64,000 nucleotides of DNA from DATKPE01 sp033854175 (lineage in GTDB: Bacteria; Bacteroidota; Ignavibacteria; UBA10030; SZUA-254). The first letter of the stretch is position 1. The number at the start of each line of letters is the position of its first letter. The stretch spans positions 62,001 to 126,000 of the forward strand of contig JAWOKN010000096.1 of NCBI GenBank assembly GCA_033854175.1. Reading direction: 5' to 3'. The notes under the pieces are model-generated. The model was not told where the DNA came from. It was given only the letters and a program-made list of their open reading frames with translations, and did not search any database. Positions 17,579 through 26,628 of the stretch are shown piece by piece. The position numbers and the translations under genes are program-made.

Positions 17579-19759
17579 ATGCTGGAGATGCCAGGGACTA
17601 TTTCTATATCGTTGACGGGAGGATACGGAATTTTTCTCTTACTGACGGGGCTTGCTATCCTCGCCGCGTTTGTTTTTTATCGATTCACGCTCCCCCCGCT
17701 CTCACCCGGCCGGAGGGTGGCATTGGCGCTTCTGCGTGGTATTGCCCTCGCTCTTCTCATCCTTCTGTTATTTGAACCTCTCCTGCGAAATATTTATCAC
17801 ACGCAAACGCCACCCTGTATCGCTGTTGTCGTCGATAATTCTCAGAGCATGTCGCTTCGCGACGGTACCGGAGACCGTGCATTGATGATGAGACAACTCC
17901 TGCACGACAAACAGTTCAAGAACCCACTTCCGGGCTGGAAGTTGAGGTATTACACATTTTCATCAGCCCTCTCACTGCCGTCGGAAAATCTGCCAGATTC
18001 ATTAAGTCTGAACGGGGAGACAACGGATCTCAGCGATGCTCTGAACACTCTCAGGTACAAAACCGATGAGGAGAACATCCGCTCGGTAGTCATAATCACC
18101 GATGGGGATTATACGACCGGGAAAAATCCCCTCTATGCTGCTGAGGCCCTCGGGATTCCTGTGTATACTGTTGGAGTCGGTGATACAGCGGAGCAAAAGG
18201 ATGTGCTAATCGAAGATGTAAACACAAACAATCTTGTTTATGCTGGTGAACGAGTGCCGGTCGATGTCAGCGTTAGAAGCTCTGGTTTCCAGAATGAAAA
18301 TGTGACCGTGAGTATCTCGGGCGGTGGAGCAGTAGTGGACCATAAAAATCTTACATTGGGAAGTGGAACCCGATCTTATATCGTTCGGTTAGAGGTTGAA
18401 CCAAAAGAGGAAGGTATTCAGAAATTTACCGTTGATGTCTCGAAACTACCGGGCGAATTGACTGATAAAAACAATGTTCGGTCGATATACATGAGGGTAT
18501 TGAAAAACCGGCTGCGTGTAATTCTTGTAGGAGGGGCTCCCAATCCTGATATCTCTTCGATCTATCAGATCTTAAAAGAGGATGAACATAACAATGTCAC
18601 GGAGTTTGTACAGAAAAGTTCATCGGAATTTTACGGTGGTGATCTGACAACCGGTGTCCTCGACAGTGCAGATTGTCTTGTGCTGGTCGGATTTCCTACT
18701 ACTACGACGAACCCATCAGTTATTGAGCGGCTTGTTCAGGGCATTGACCGGAAAAAGATACCCCTCTTGTTTGTTGGTGGAAAGTTCATCGATTGCGGAA
18801 AGTTGACCTTGATAGAACCCATACTTCCCTTCATTTGCAAGGGTGTTGCGTCAGGGGGAGAGATGACTGTTTTTCCCGCGATTCCAGATAAGGCAAAAAA
18901 TCAGGAGTTGATACTTCTGGACGGAGATGCCACAGTACCCGACTGGCAGAAGCTCCCGCCAATCTACAAAGCGCAGATGACTTTTCAGGCAAAACCTGAA
19001 TCGGACGTATTGGCTACTCTTTCCGTGCATAATATTGTTTTGCCCGAACCTCTTATTGCCACACGATCGGTGGCTCGGCAGCGTTCACTGGGTATTACGG
19101 GCTACGGGCTTTGGCGATGGCGATTGATGACGCAGGACGATGAAAGAGTTGGACGACTTTTTTCATTGTTCATGACAAACGCGGTGCGGTGGCTGACAAC
19201 GGATGAGAATGAAAAGCATGTGAAAATCGTTCCCGTGAAAGATGCCTTCATCACGGCAGAGCCTGCTAAATTTACCGCCCAGGTATACAATGATCAACTC
19301 AGACCCGTCGACAATGCCGAAATGGTTGTCGAGGTATCAAGGGGGACTGAAAAAACTCCATTGGTCATGACACCGGTCGGTAACGGCAGATATGAAGGCT
19401 CGCTCGGGGGACTTCCGGAAGGTGACTATGCATTTTCCGGCAAGGCAGCCCTCAATGGTATTGTCCTTGGGGAGGATAGGGGTCATTTTTCCATTGGGCA
19501 ATTAAACGCAGAATTTCTCGAAACGCGGTTGAACAAACCCCTCTTGGAACAGATAGCATATCGAACCGGTGCGAAATACTATCCTGTCCAGAAAGCTGAA
19601 TTCCTCCTCACGGATTTGCAGTCTTCTCTGCGTCCAGTTCCAAAGGATCTGATCCATTCAAGTGAAATTGAAATGTGGAATTGGAAATACTTCGCTGGGA
19701 TTATCATCTTGCTCTTCGCAACAGAATGGTTGTTCCGGAAGCGAAGCGGCATGATCTGA
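17579..19759 (+). CDS. VWA-domain membrane protein
   Basis: A 726-residue protein with two N-terminal membrane segments (about residues 15-36 and 46-66), then a von Willebrand A domain from about residue 79 with the metal-site motif DNSQSMS (residues 86-92) and VVIITDGDYTTGKNP. A periplasmic region with Ig-like stretches follows, then a segment reading LVLVGFPTTTTN and LLFVGGKF, like a glutamine-amidotransferase-type fold seen in such proteins, and a last membrane helix near the end (FAGIIILLFATEWLF). It is probably the client of the MoxR ATPase upstream. Its job is unknown. Start could be the next Met (four codons in). Confidence 0.85.
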   Translation: MLEMPGTISISLTGGYGIFLLLTGLAILAAFVFYRFTLPPLSPGRRVALALLRGIALALLILLLFEPLLRNIYHTQTPPCIAVVVDNSQSMSLRDGTGDRALMMRQLLHDKQFKNPLPGWKLRYYTFSSALSLPSENLPDSLSLNGETTDLSDALNTLRYKTDEENIRSVVIITDGDYTTGKNPLYAAEALGIPVYTVGVGDTAEQKDVLIEDVNTNNLVYAGERVPVDVSVRSSGFQNENVTVSISGGGAVVDHKNLTLGSGTRSYIVRLEVEPKEEGIQKFTVDVSKLPGELTDKNNVRSIYMRVLKNRLRVILVGGAPNPDISSIYQILKEDEHNNVTEFVQKSSSEFYGGDLTTGVLDSADCLVLVGFPTTTTNPSVIERLVQGIDRKKIPLLFVGGKFIDCGKLTLIEPILPFICKGVASGGEMTVFPAIPDKAKNQELILLDGDATVPDWQKLPPIYKAQMTFQAKPESDVLATLSVHNIVLPEPLIATRSVARQRSLGITGYGLWRWRLMTQDDERVGRLFSLFMTNAVRWLTTDENEKHVKIVPVKDAFITAEPAKFTAQVYNDQLRPVDNAEMVVEVSRGTEKTPLVMTPVGNGRYEGSLGGLPEGDYAFSGKAALNGIVLGEDRGHFSIGQLNAEFLETRLNKPLLEQIAYRTGAKYYPVQKAEFLLTDLQSSLRPVPKDLIHSSEIEMWNWKYFAGIIILLFATEWLFRKRSGMI

Positions 19760-19949
19760 GGTTCGAGGAGGAAGTATTCCCGTTACGGAGGGGGGATATC
19801 AATCCTTCATTGCATTTCCGTGCTGAAAGCTGTATCTTCGATACAGTCAGGTCCTTTTCCTTTCCGGCAATAATCAGAGATGCTTGAAGTTATTGTATCC
19901 TCGTTTGCCGGATAACGACCCTGGTTAGTTTCACGGAATGAGATAGAGT

Positions 19950-20591
19950 ATGGCGAATGGACATTCCCCCGATAATACGCCAAAAGTTATCCGCAATCAT
20001 CGTATTCCCCACATTCCTGAATTGCGTGTTGCGGATAATCTCTTTCATTCGAGATTTTCTCCCTCATGTGCAATGGCAAAATGTCCAAGCTCATGCTGCA
20101 AGTTTGGCGTATATGTAGATATCTCGCACCGCGATGAGATTTTGGCTAATCAAGATCGTATCCGAAACCAAATGGATGATCGGCAGGAACATGATGAGCA
20201 CCAATGGTTTGAGGATAAAATCTATGACGATACAGATTTCCCGAGCGGGAGGGCCATAGGAACCCGAGCGATGTGGTATGGCTGTGTATTTCTCGACGCG
20301 GCCGGAAAGTGTGTACTCCAGAAAACCTCGGATGAAAATGGCCCGGGACAAGATTCACTGAAGCCGTTTTATTGTATTGCCTATCCGATCACCATCCATC
20401 AGGGTGTTTTAATGTATGACGAGGAAAATTTTTTAAATAGCCCAGAATGTTGCCGTCCTACTCCGGGGGGCACACAGAATGTACTTGATATCTGCGAGAA
20501 GGAATTGTTGTTTGTACTTGGAGCAGACGGACTGCAAGAATTCAGGAATTTGATGAAGATAGAACTATCCCGCCGACCTGAACAACACTGA
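19950..20591 (+). CDS. DUF3109-family cysteine-rich protein
   Basis: A 213-residue soluble protein with a metal-cluster-like Cys pattern: CAMAKCPSSCC (residues 40-50), then CVFLDAAGKC and LKPFYCIAYPI, and a later SPECC and ICEK. The run C-x4-C-x3-CC, then CxFL..GxC and KPxxCxxYPI, is that of DUF3109/YkgJ-like proteins thought to bind zinc or an Fe-S cluster; the function is not known. It stands alone, 190 bases after the VWA gene, and has no recognisable ribosome binding site. Confidence 0.75.
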   Translation: MANGHSPDNTPKVIRNHRIPHIPELRVADNLFHSRFSPSCAMAKCPSSCCKFGVYVDISHRDEILANQDRIRNQMDDRQEHDEHQWFEDKIYDDTDFPSGRAIGTRAMWYGCVFLDAAGKCVLQKTSDENGPGQDSLKPFYCIAYPITIHQGVLMYDEENFLNSPECCRPTPGGTQNVLDICEKELLFVLGADGLQEFRNLMKIELSRRPEQH

Positions 20592-20761
20592 ACTGCCGCC
20601 AGGGTTGAAAGCTCGTGATCATTTCCCGTATTTCCATCCCCGTTCCGATAAAATGCTACAGGACAGGTGCCAACGGGATTTTCAGCAATAGATTTTACGG
20701 GCTAAATAGTGGCCTCTGCCACTTTTGAGTATTGGTTAGGGGGGAGTGAGATGAGGTGCAG

Positions 20762-20878
20762 TCAGCCAAACATGACCATGATTGTGTCGAGGACACCGAG
20801 AAAAAGATACACTGTAATCCCGATGGCAACAACCCACCACAAACTTAAGGAAATCCTTTCTTGTAGAACAAGTTCCAT
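20762..20878 (-). CDS. candidate 38-residue single-pass membrane peptide
   Basis: An ORF not covered by any other gene: ATG at 20878, stop TGA at 20764-20762. AAGGA stands four bases before the ATG, better than the site of many confirmed genes here. The product begins MELVLQERISLSLWW, continues as one hydrophobic stretch (VVAIGITVYLFLGVLD) and ends with Gly-38, so it would be a short membrane peptide with a cytoplasmic acidic/basic head. No family is recognised. It lies upstream of nothing on its strand until past the DUF3109 gene. The good start site and hydrophobicity argue for a real gene; chance cannot be excluded at this length. Confidence 0.45.
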   Translation of the reverse strand: MELVLQERISLSLWWVVAIGITVYLFLGVLDTIMVMFG

Positions 20879-21034
20879 AATATCCTTGTAACGGATTTAT
20901 CTTACTCTTCCATACCAATATACTTCCATCAATGATGAATATCAACACCAAAATGCGAACACCCCGAAATCGGGGGAAATGCCGGGGTTATTGTAAAAGA
21001 AAATCAGGGAAAATGATGCTGTGCGGAGGGGTGG

Positions 21035-21415
21035 CTATTCAGCTTTCGCGACCGTATTACGGATGGTCTGATGAATCTCGTGCATATCGACACGGCCTTT
21101 CCTGAGATACGGGATACCATAAATTTTGAGCTGGGTGATATCCTTTACGTCAAGATCCCGCCCTGTGATAACGATGACGGGGATTGTCTTATGGCGTGCA
21201 TGCTCTTTCAATTCGCGGATGAGGTCAAAACCGCTTAATCTGTTTAACGCGAGATCCATGAGGATTGCCGCAGGTTTTTCATGATCGACCCATTGAAGGA
21301 AATTCTCTTCAAGTGGAAAAACAACACCGCGGAATCCTTCATCCTCCACTACAAATTTCATCAATTCCGAAAACCCCGGGCTGTCTTCGACAATGAGTAT
21401 TGTTTTTTTCTTCAT
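21035..21415 (-). CDS. single-domain response regulator (receiver only)
   Basis: A CheY-like protein of 126 residues from the preferred ATG at 21415 (an in-frame ATG at 21466 adds a Ser-rich 17 residues unlike the fold). It has the acidic pair in LIVEDS, the phospho-acceptor Asp in ILMDLALN, the Thr of VIVITGR and the Lys of YLRKGR, so it should be phosphorylated. There is no output domain, so it must act through a partner protein. No sensor kinase is adjacent. It diverges from rplU. Confidence 0.88.
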   Translation of the reverse strand: MKKKTILIVEDSPGFSELMKFVVEDEGFRGVVFPLEENFLQWVDHEKPAAILMDLALNRLSGFDLIRELKEHARHKTIPVIVITGRDLDVKDITQLKIYGIPYLRKGRVDMHEIHQTIRNTVAKAE

Positions 21416-21549
21416 GGATGATACAGATGATGCTCGTGATGACAAGTTGCTCCGAAGTGCATTCAAAACATAGAGAAAATTGAATTAAAAGTCAAACAAA
21501 TGACGTCATGAATGATGTTCACGACATTGCTCAACCGACATCTTTTCCA

Positions 21550-21578
21550 TTGACTTTATTCCAGAAGTTTCTTAAATT
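21550..21578 (+). promoter_or_regulatory. candidate promoter for rplU-rpmA
   Basis: TTGACT (21550-21555), a 17-base spacer and TAAATT (21573-21578) resemble a classic -35/-10 pair 46 bases before the rplU ATG. This is not the TAnnTTTG pattern usual for Bacteroidota, so it is tentative. Confidence 0.35.
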
Positions 21579-21624
21579 TACGATACAGATTTTTAAAATC
21601 TCACCAAATTAAGGTAATTTCGCA

Positions 21625-21933
21625 ATGTTTGCTGTTGTCGATGTGCTTGGGCAGCAGGTCAAGGTCAGCCCGGCAGAGAAAGTTTACGTCCCAAGACTGA
21701 TGGACGAGGTAGGAAGCAATGTAAAATTTGATCATGTCCTACTTATCGCGGATGACGACAAGGTCAAAGTCGGGAATCCGTATCTGAAAAATCTAACTGT
21801 AGCAGCCAAGGTTCTCGGCCACGTGAAGGATGAAAAGGTCATTGTCTTCAAGAAAAAGAAACGGAAAGGCTACCGGGTCCGACGAGGTCACAGACAGCAA
21901 TATACTCAAGTTGAGATTACAAGTATAGGATAA
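21625..21933 (+). CDS. rplU: 50S ribosomal protein L21
   Basis: A 102-residue L21: FAVVDVLGQQVKVSPAEKVYVP at the start, then VKFDHVLLIADDDKVKVG, VLGHVKDEKVIVFKKKKRKGYR and the basic tail RRGHRQQYTQVEITSI. It binds 23S rRNA in the large subunit. Length is normal and the order rplU-rpmA with a 14-base gap is the standard bacterial arrangement. Confidence 0.97.
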   Translation: MFAVVDVLGQQVKVSPAEKVYVPRLMDEVGSNVKFDHVLLIADDDKVKVGNPYLKNLTVAAKVLGHVKDEKVIVFKKKKRKGYRVRRGHRQQYTQVEITSIG

Positions 21934-21947
21934 GGAGTCGGCATTGT

Positions 21948-22202
21948 ATGGCACATAAAAAAGGCGGTGGTAGTTCGAGAAACGGACGGGACAGTAATTC
22001 CCAGCGACTTGGCGTGAAACGCTTTGGCGGTGAGAAAGTCAGCGCAGGAAGTATTCTAGTCCGCCAACGGGGGACAAAGTTTTCTCCCGGCCGTAATGTC
22101 GGCCTTGGCAGTGATGACACTCTTTTTGCATTATGTGACGGCACGGTGAATTTTAAGCGTTTCGGCAAGTCGAGGAGCGTGGTTAGTATATTTCCGTCTT
22201 AA
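21948..22202 (+). CDS. rpmA: 50S ribosomal protein L27
   Basis: An 84-residue L27 beginning directly MAHKKGGGSSRNGRDSNSQ, with no N-terminal extension of the Firmicute type, followed by LGVKRFGGEKVSAGSILVRQ and TLFALCDGTVNF. Its N-terminus reaches the peptidyl-transferase centre. It follows rplU and is closed by a strong terminator 33 bases after its stop. Confidence 0.97.
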   Translation: MAHKKGGGSSRNGRDSNSQRLGVKRFGGEKVSAGSILVRQRGTKFSPGRNVGLGSDDTLFALCDGTVNFKRFGKSRSVVSIFPS

Positions 22203-22235
22203 TCGATTTATCAAATGCTTTTCGTTGAGAATGTT

Positions 22236-22266
22236 CCAGAAAGCCCGCTCTGCGCGGGCTTTCTGG
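22236..22266 (+). terminator. rho-independent terminator of rplU-rpmA
   Basis: A perfect 13-base-pair stem (CCAGAAAGCCCGC and its complement) with a five-base loop TCTGC, 33 bases after the rpmA stop. The T-run after it is poor (TTAT), but the stem is strong and symmetrical. Confidence 0.8.
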
Positions 22267-22325
22267 TTATGATAGCAAATTAGGAATCCATTTATGTTCT
22301 GAAACATTACTCGGAGGGAATCGCA

Positions 22326-23249
22326 ATGAAAATTACAGTGGTTGGTGGTGGAAATGTCGGTGCAACAGCAGCACAGCGTATCGTTGATAAGGAACTAGCC
22401 AAAGAGGTTGTTCTTGTGGATATCATCGATGGCCTTCCCCAAGGCAAAGGTCTAGATATCTACGAATCCGTCCCGATCAGCGGATCGGACTGTGCAATTC
22501 GCGGAACGAACACGTATGATGAAACCGCAGATTCCGATATTGTGGTTATCACTGCTGGTATCGCCCGCAAACCTGGAATGACGCGTGAACAGTTACAAGA
22601 TACGAATGCAGGGATCGTAAAAAGTGTTACCGAATCGATTGCGACAAAGTCTCCCAGGGCTATACTGATTGTCGTATCGAATCCGCTGGATGTCATGACG
22701 TATGTTGCGTTCAAAGTGAGCGGTTTCGACCGGCAGAGGGTGGTAGGGATGGCGGGGATTCTCGATACCGCCCGCTACCGCACATTTATCGCTATGAAAC
22801 TTGGTGTTTCAGTTGAGGATATACAGGCACTTGTGCTGGGTGGCCACGGGGATTCGATGGTTCCACTCGTCCGTTATACCACAATTGCCGGTGTTCCGAT
22901 TACGGAGTTTCTTGACAAGCCGGCTATTGATGCCCTCGTGAAAAGAACTCGCGATGGTGGTATTGAGATTGTTAATTTTTTGAAAACGGGAAGTGCATAT
23001 TATGCTCCATCAGCAGCTGCGGTAGAAATGGTTGAGGCCATTGTAAAAAACAAGAAAAGAATTCTCCCGTGTGCAGCATACCTGCAAGGTGAATATGGGA
23101 TCCGCGATACGTTTGTCGGAGTTCCTGTGAAACTCGGCTCGAAGGGGATTGAACAAATTGTCGAAGTGCCCCTCACAGCGGAAGAAAGGGCAGCGTTGGT
23201 AAAATCAGCCGATGAGGTAAAAAACAACATCGCAAAACTCAGACTCTGA
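22326..23249 (+). CDS. mdh: malate dehydrogenase
   Basis: A 307-residue NAD-dependent malate dehydrogenase of the LDH-like class. It has the nucleotide-binding GGGNVGATAA, ITAGIARKPGMTREQL (with the malate-type Arg), VVSNPLDVMTYVAF, the catalytic His in LVLGGHGDSMVPL and KKRILPCAAYLQGEYG. It interconverts malate and oxaloacetate in the TCA cycle. GGAGGG seven bases before the ATG is one of the best ribosome binding sites in the window. It is monocistronic: a terminator lies before it and a convergent gene after it. Confidence 0.96.
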   Translation: MKITVVGGGNVGATAAQRIVDKELAKEVVLVDIIDGLPQGKGLDIYESVPISGSDCAIRGTNTYDETADSDIVVITAGIARKPGMTREQLQDTNAGIVKSVTESIATKSPRAILIVVSNPLDVMTYVAFKVSGFDRQRVVGMAGILDTARYRTFIAMKLGVSVEDIQALVLGGHGDSMVPLVRYTTIAGVPITEFLDKPAIDALVKRTRDGGIEIVNFLKTGSAYYAPSAAAVEMVEAIVKNKKRILPCAAYLQGEYGIRDTFVGVPVKLGSKGIEQIVEVPLTAEERAALVKSADEVKNNIAKLRL

Positions 23250-23447
23250 TCCCGGAGCAATAATTATCGGACTAGATCATTGGATGTCGGATCGGCGAGG
23301 TAGCATTTTGGATGAGCGAGTACATGACCTTTTGCCCGCGACTGTCCTATCGTGAACTGCAGGCATTCTCCCTGTTTCTATCTGGATTGATAAATTGATG
23401 TAGTGATTTTCCGGAGGCGCACTGCCGGTAAAGCCCCCATGATTGGA

Positions 23448-23888
23448 TTAGGAGGGGATGGACATTTTCATGATGACCCGCGATCCTCCAGGGAAGCGGG
23501 AAAACTCAACACTATCCATCAGCGAGCGCATGAGGAAAACCCCGCGTCCGTTTTCGCGGAGGATGTTTTCCTCTGAAAGAGGATCCGGGAGGGTTTCAGG
23601 GTTGACCCCTTGTCCTTCATCCTCCACCGTGATGAGTAAAAGTCCGTTGTCTGTTTCGCAAACGAGAACGACTTTCTTGTGCGGATCTCGATTATTGCCA
23701 TGAAGAATGCCGTTATTCACGGCTTCTGTGGTTGCAATGAGAAGTTTATTAAACGAGGAATCATCGAGATGGAGCTGTTCGTTGAGTTTCTCAAGAAATC
23801 CTTCTACTTTCATAATTTCATTCGGTACGCTGGTGAGGACCAGACGCACATGAATTTGATTATTTCTCCGCGTAATCTTTTTCATCAA
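23448..23888 (-). CDS. RsbW-type serine kinase / anti-sigma-like ATPase
   Basis: A 146-residue GHKL ATPase domain with N-box TEAVNNGILHGN, G1 box VEDEGQGVNP and G2 box GRGVFLMRSLMD. This is the anti-sigma-factor kinase fold (RsbW/SpoIIAB-like), which phosphorylates an antagonist protein or binds a sigma factor. No sigma or antagonist gene is beside it, so its target is unknown. It is the last gene of the long minus-strand run and overlaps the preceding gene by four bases. Confidence 0.9.
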   Translation of the reverse strand: MMKKITRRNNQIHVRLVLTSVPNEIMKVEGFLEKLNEQLHLDDSSFNKLLIATTEAVNNGILHGNNRDPHKKVVLVCETDNGLLLITVEDEGQGVNPETLPDPLSEENILRENGRGVFLMRSLMDSVEFSRFPGGSRVIMKMSIPS

Positions 23889-25807
23889 ATATGAACGATG
23901 AGGTTCATGGACATATTCGTAAAGCCACGATCGGGTTCTCCGGTCTGATGTTGAGTTTCATACCACCCTTTGAGTGAAAAGGATGCATTTTCACCGGGTA
24001 TCCATGCAATTTCCGTCGATGGGCCGATGCTGCGAAGGAAATGGTCAACATATTCTTGAGAATCCTGATAGCTATAACGTAATTGACTAAAATAACGAAA
24101 CCCTACCGAGAAAAGCAAACTTGAACGGAGCCTGTACCGTATTGAAAAAGCGTAGAGCTTATCTTGGAAGGAGTTTACAGGACGTTCAGAAAAGTCGCTC
24201 CAGCGGAGTTGGCCCTGTTCGTAAAACTTAATCTGATGCATCCAGTGGAGAGTCATCCTTGGTGTCAGGGTATATGTTGATGAATCATGCCACGCAAATT
24301 CCCGATAAGCAAAGCTCTGGATAGGGGAGCTCGGGAATTCATAATCATATGCTGTGTAATTTGCGGTGACCTCAAAAGTATTTGAGGTTGTCAATGACAG
24401 AGAGGGACTGTAATCGAGTGTCGGGGCTAACCGTAGAATTCGGTTCCAAGTGTTGCTTGCGCTTCGTGTTGATGCAAGGTAGACGAGATGCATCATGTTC
24501 AGATCGCCTGTCAAGCGTGCGACAAGATACCGGTTTATCCGGTGGAGACCGCTAAAATTAAACGCGTACCAGAGCTCATCCCTATCATCATCATTTTCTT
24601 GGCTCGGCGTATCGTACCGGAGAAGGTTCTCGGAGCCGGAGATTAGAAGAGAATTATCAGATGAAGATGTAATGGCAAATTCCGCCGTCAGTCCGGTTCG
24701 GCGAGAGTGATTATTTTTTCGTTCTTCTTCCTGGGTCAGTGAGTTGAAGAGGAGGACATCCACACCCGGGTTGTCGAGTGTATGGCGTTCGTCCCGTTCA
24801 GCATAATCAAACCGTACCGATGTGCGAACACTGTCGTAGGGTTTGAACGAGAGTTTGGCCGAACTTTCCAGGCGAAGCTCATCGATGGTTGTTGGAAGTG
24901 ACGATCCCAGTGGATTGGTGAGAGCCCGATATAATGTGGTTCGTCCAATCTCCCTTCCGGCCACCGCACCACTCAGCGAAAACAACGTCTGCTTGCTGAT
25001 GGCGTAACCCAGCGTGTCAATGAATCCGACAAAATCTTCTGTTCTTGATTCAATATTGTAGATGACGTTATACTGCCTGCGGAGAGCGGAATCGGCTGAA
25101 ATGTAAATGTCACGGCGCAAGAACGAGTAAAATATCTGCAGAGAATTCTTGGTGTCTTCGATAAACGTTTTATCGACGGTTAAGAACAGATTGCGGGTGT
25201 CTGCCCGTCGTGGGGTGATCTGATCATATCTCCATTTCCCCGAAAGGGCCGTTTGATAACCGTTATAATCAACCGTATCGAGGGAGGTCGATAGCAGATA
25301 CGATAATCCCTTGTCGGTGGGTTCCGTTTGTTTGTCAAATGTAACACCGATGAGGGGTTCGAGTGTAAAGCGGGACATAGGTCGGAGTTCGATTCCTCCG
25401 AACACAGATTCAGCTGAGGTTTTCCCCAGATCAATACTTCGGTCATCTGAGAGAATGAACCCGGAAGCTTTTATGGTCCCTGATAGCAGAGTCGAAATTC
25501 GCTGGCGTAGAATAAGATCAAATTGTTCCTGATCAGTAATATACGCGCGATCTGTCCGGATAACGGATGAGAGAAATTCTTCGTTAAGGGAACAAAATAA
25601 TGACCCAAAAAGGTTCTGGTATGCTCCGTGGCTATCCCAATGGTAGGTGTTATAAACATTGTTGAAGTAGAATGCAATATTGTTCCTGTTATGGAGGGAA
25701 TCAATGGTGGACGGCTGAATATGAATATCAGTGATTTCCTGTCCAGAGGATCGTATGGCAAAGATGAAACAAGTACAGCCGATGAGGAGCAATAAGCGGA
25801 TCACCAT
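23885..25807 (-). CDS. exported protein, probably an outer-membrane beta-barrel
   Basis: A 640-residue protein with a clear signal peptide (VIRLLLLIGCTCFIFAIRSSGQ). The rest is a long series of alternating polar/hydrophobic strands with many Tyr, Phe and Arg at strand ends, ending with a terminal aromatic-rich strand (SMNLIVHI), as in outer-membrane barrels. No TonB box or plug domain is visible. I do not recognise a named family; similar uncharacterised barrel proteins are common in this phylum. It overlaps the SDR gene by seven bases and the RsbW gene by four. Confidence 0.7.
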   Translation of the reverse strand: MVIRLLLLIGCTCFIFAIRSSGQEITDIHIQPSTIDSLHNRNNIAFYFNNVYNTYHWDSHGAYQNLFGSLFCSLNEEFLSSVIRTDRAYITDQEQFDLILRQRISTLLSGTIKASGFILSDDRSIDLGKTSAESVFGGIELRPMSRFTLEPLIGVTFDKQTEPTDKGLSYLLSTSLDTVDYNGYQTALSGKWRYDQITPRRADTRNLFLTVDKTFIEDTKNSLQIFYSFLRRDIYISADSALRRQYNVIYNIESRTEDFVGFIDTLGYAISKQTLFSLSGAVAGREIGRTTLYRALTNPLGSSLPTTIDELRLESSAKLSFKPYDSVRTSVRFDYAERDERHTLDNPGVDVLLFNSLTQEEERKNNHSRRTGLTAEFAITSSSDNSLLISGSENLLRYDTPSQENDDDRDELWYAFNFSGLHRINRYLVARLTGDLNMMHLVYLASTRSASNTWNRILRLAPTLDYSPSLSLTTSNTFEVTANYTAYDYEFPSSPIQSFAYREFAWHDSSTYTLTPRMTLHWMHQIKFYEQGQLRWSDFSERPVNSFQDKLYAFSIRYRLRSSLLFSVGFRYFSQLRYSYQDSQEYVDHFLRSIGPSTEIAWIPGENASFSLKGWYETQHQTGEPDRGFTNMSMNLIVHI

Positions 25808-26589
25808 ATGCCAAGAAGTGATCCAGCGTCGATCGTGATGGAGGTACCGCTGATTGCCCGTGCAGCATCGGAGGCAAGATAAAGGACTGTTTGGGCCACG
25901 TCCTCGGGGTTGATCAGGGAGCCGTTCAATCTCTGCTCAACCTGCCGTCGTAATTCCTCCGGAGGTATTTGTATGATTGTGGAGATCGCCTTGAATCTTT
26001 CTGCAGTCAATGGTGTGTCCGAGGTAGCCGGATTGATGCAATTTAACCTGATCCGGTCCGCGGCCAGTTCTTTCGAAAGGGATTTTGTAAGATTTGACAA
26101 GGCGGCATTGATAACGCCGGCAACCATGGACAAAGGTTCAGGCTCCAATCCGGCAGTACCAGTGATATTGATAATTGTCCCGCCGCCTCGTGCCTTCATT
26201 GATTGTACGACTTCTCTGCACATCCGAATATATCCGAGGAGCTTGAGCTGAAGATGATATTCCCACTCCTCATCGTTTGTCGCGAAGATGCCACCGACAT
26301 GCACCCCGCCTGCGTTGTTGACCAGAATGTCTATTCCACCATATTTTTTCAGTGCAGCCCCCACAAATCTTCGTATGTCGTTGATCTTTGTCATGTTTGC
26401 CTTTATCGCCAGCACATCAGTGTGAGTGTTAACGCGGATTTCCTCGGCGGTAAGTTTCAGATCGGTTTCTTCGCGGGCGCAAATGGCAAGCCGGGCTCCT
26501 TCCGAGGCAAGCGCGAGTGCAATGGTTTTGCCGATGCCATGACTTGCCCCTGTTATGACGGCAATTTTACCAGTGATTCCTTTATACAC
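25801..26589 (-). CDS. atypical short-chain dehydrogenase lacking the YxxxK pair
   Basis: A 262-residue SDR with the cofactor motif TGASHGIG (13-20), the structural NNAG (91-94) and the C-terminal DAARAISGTSITIDAGSL typical of FabG-like proteins. The catalytic region reads NITGTAGLEPEPLSMV then AGVINAALSNLTKSL: aligning NAAL with the usual KAAL puts Ala-157 where Tyr should be and Asn-161 where Lys should be. The fold and cofactor site are kept, but classical SDR proton transfer is not possible, so this is either a divergent enzyme class or a binding protein. It lies between the beta-CASP nuclease and the barrel gene. Confidence 0.88.
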   Translation of the reverse strand: MYKGITGKIAVITGASHGIGKTIALALASEGARLAICAREETDLKLTAEEIRVNTHTDVLAIKANMTKINDIRRFVGAALKKYGGIDILVNNAGGVHVGGIFATNDEEWEYHLQLKLLGYIRMCREVVQSMKARGGGTIINITGTAGLEPEPLSMVAGVINAALSNLTKSLSKELAADRIRLNCINPATSDTPLTAERFKAISTIIQIPPEELRRQVEQRLNGSLINPEDVAQTVLYLASDAARAISGTSITIDAGSLLGIW

Positions 26590-26628
26590 GATATTCCTCG
26601 AGAGATTTTTTGATCCTGTGGACTCCGG

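Noticed and set aside
23312..23398. 28-codon frame after mdh (starts MSEYMTFCPRL)
   Set aside because: Very short, weak start site, lies between convergent genes; likely chance.
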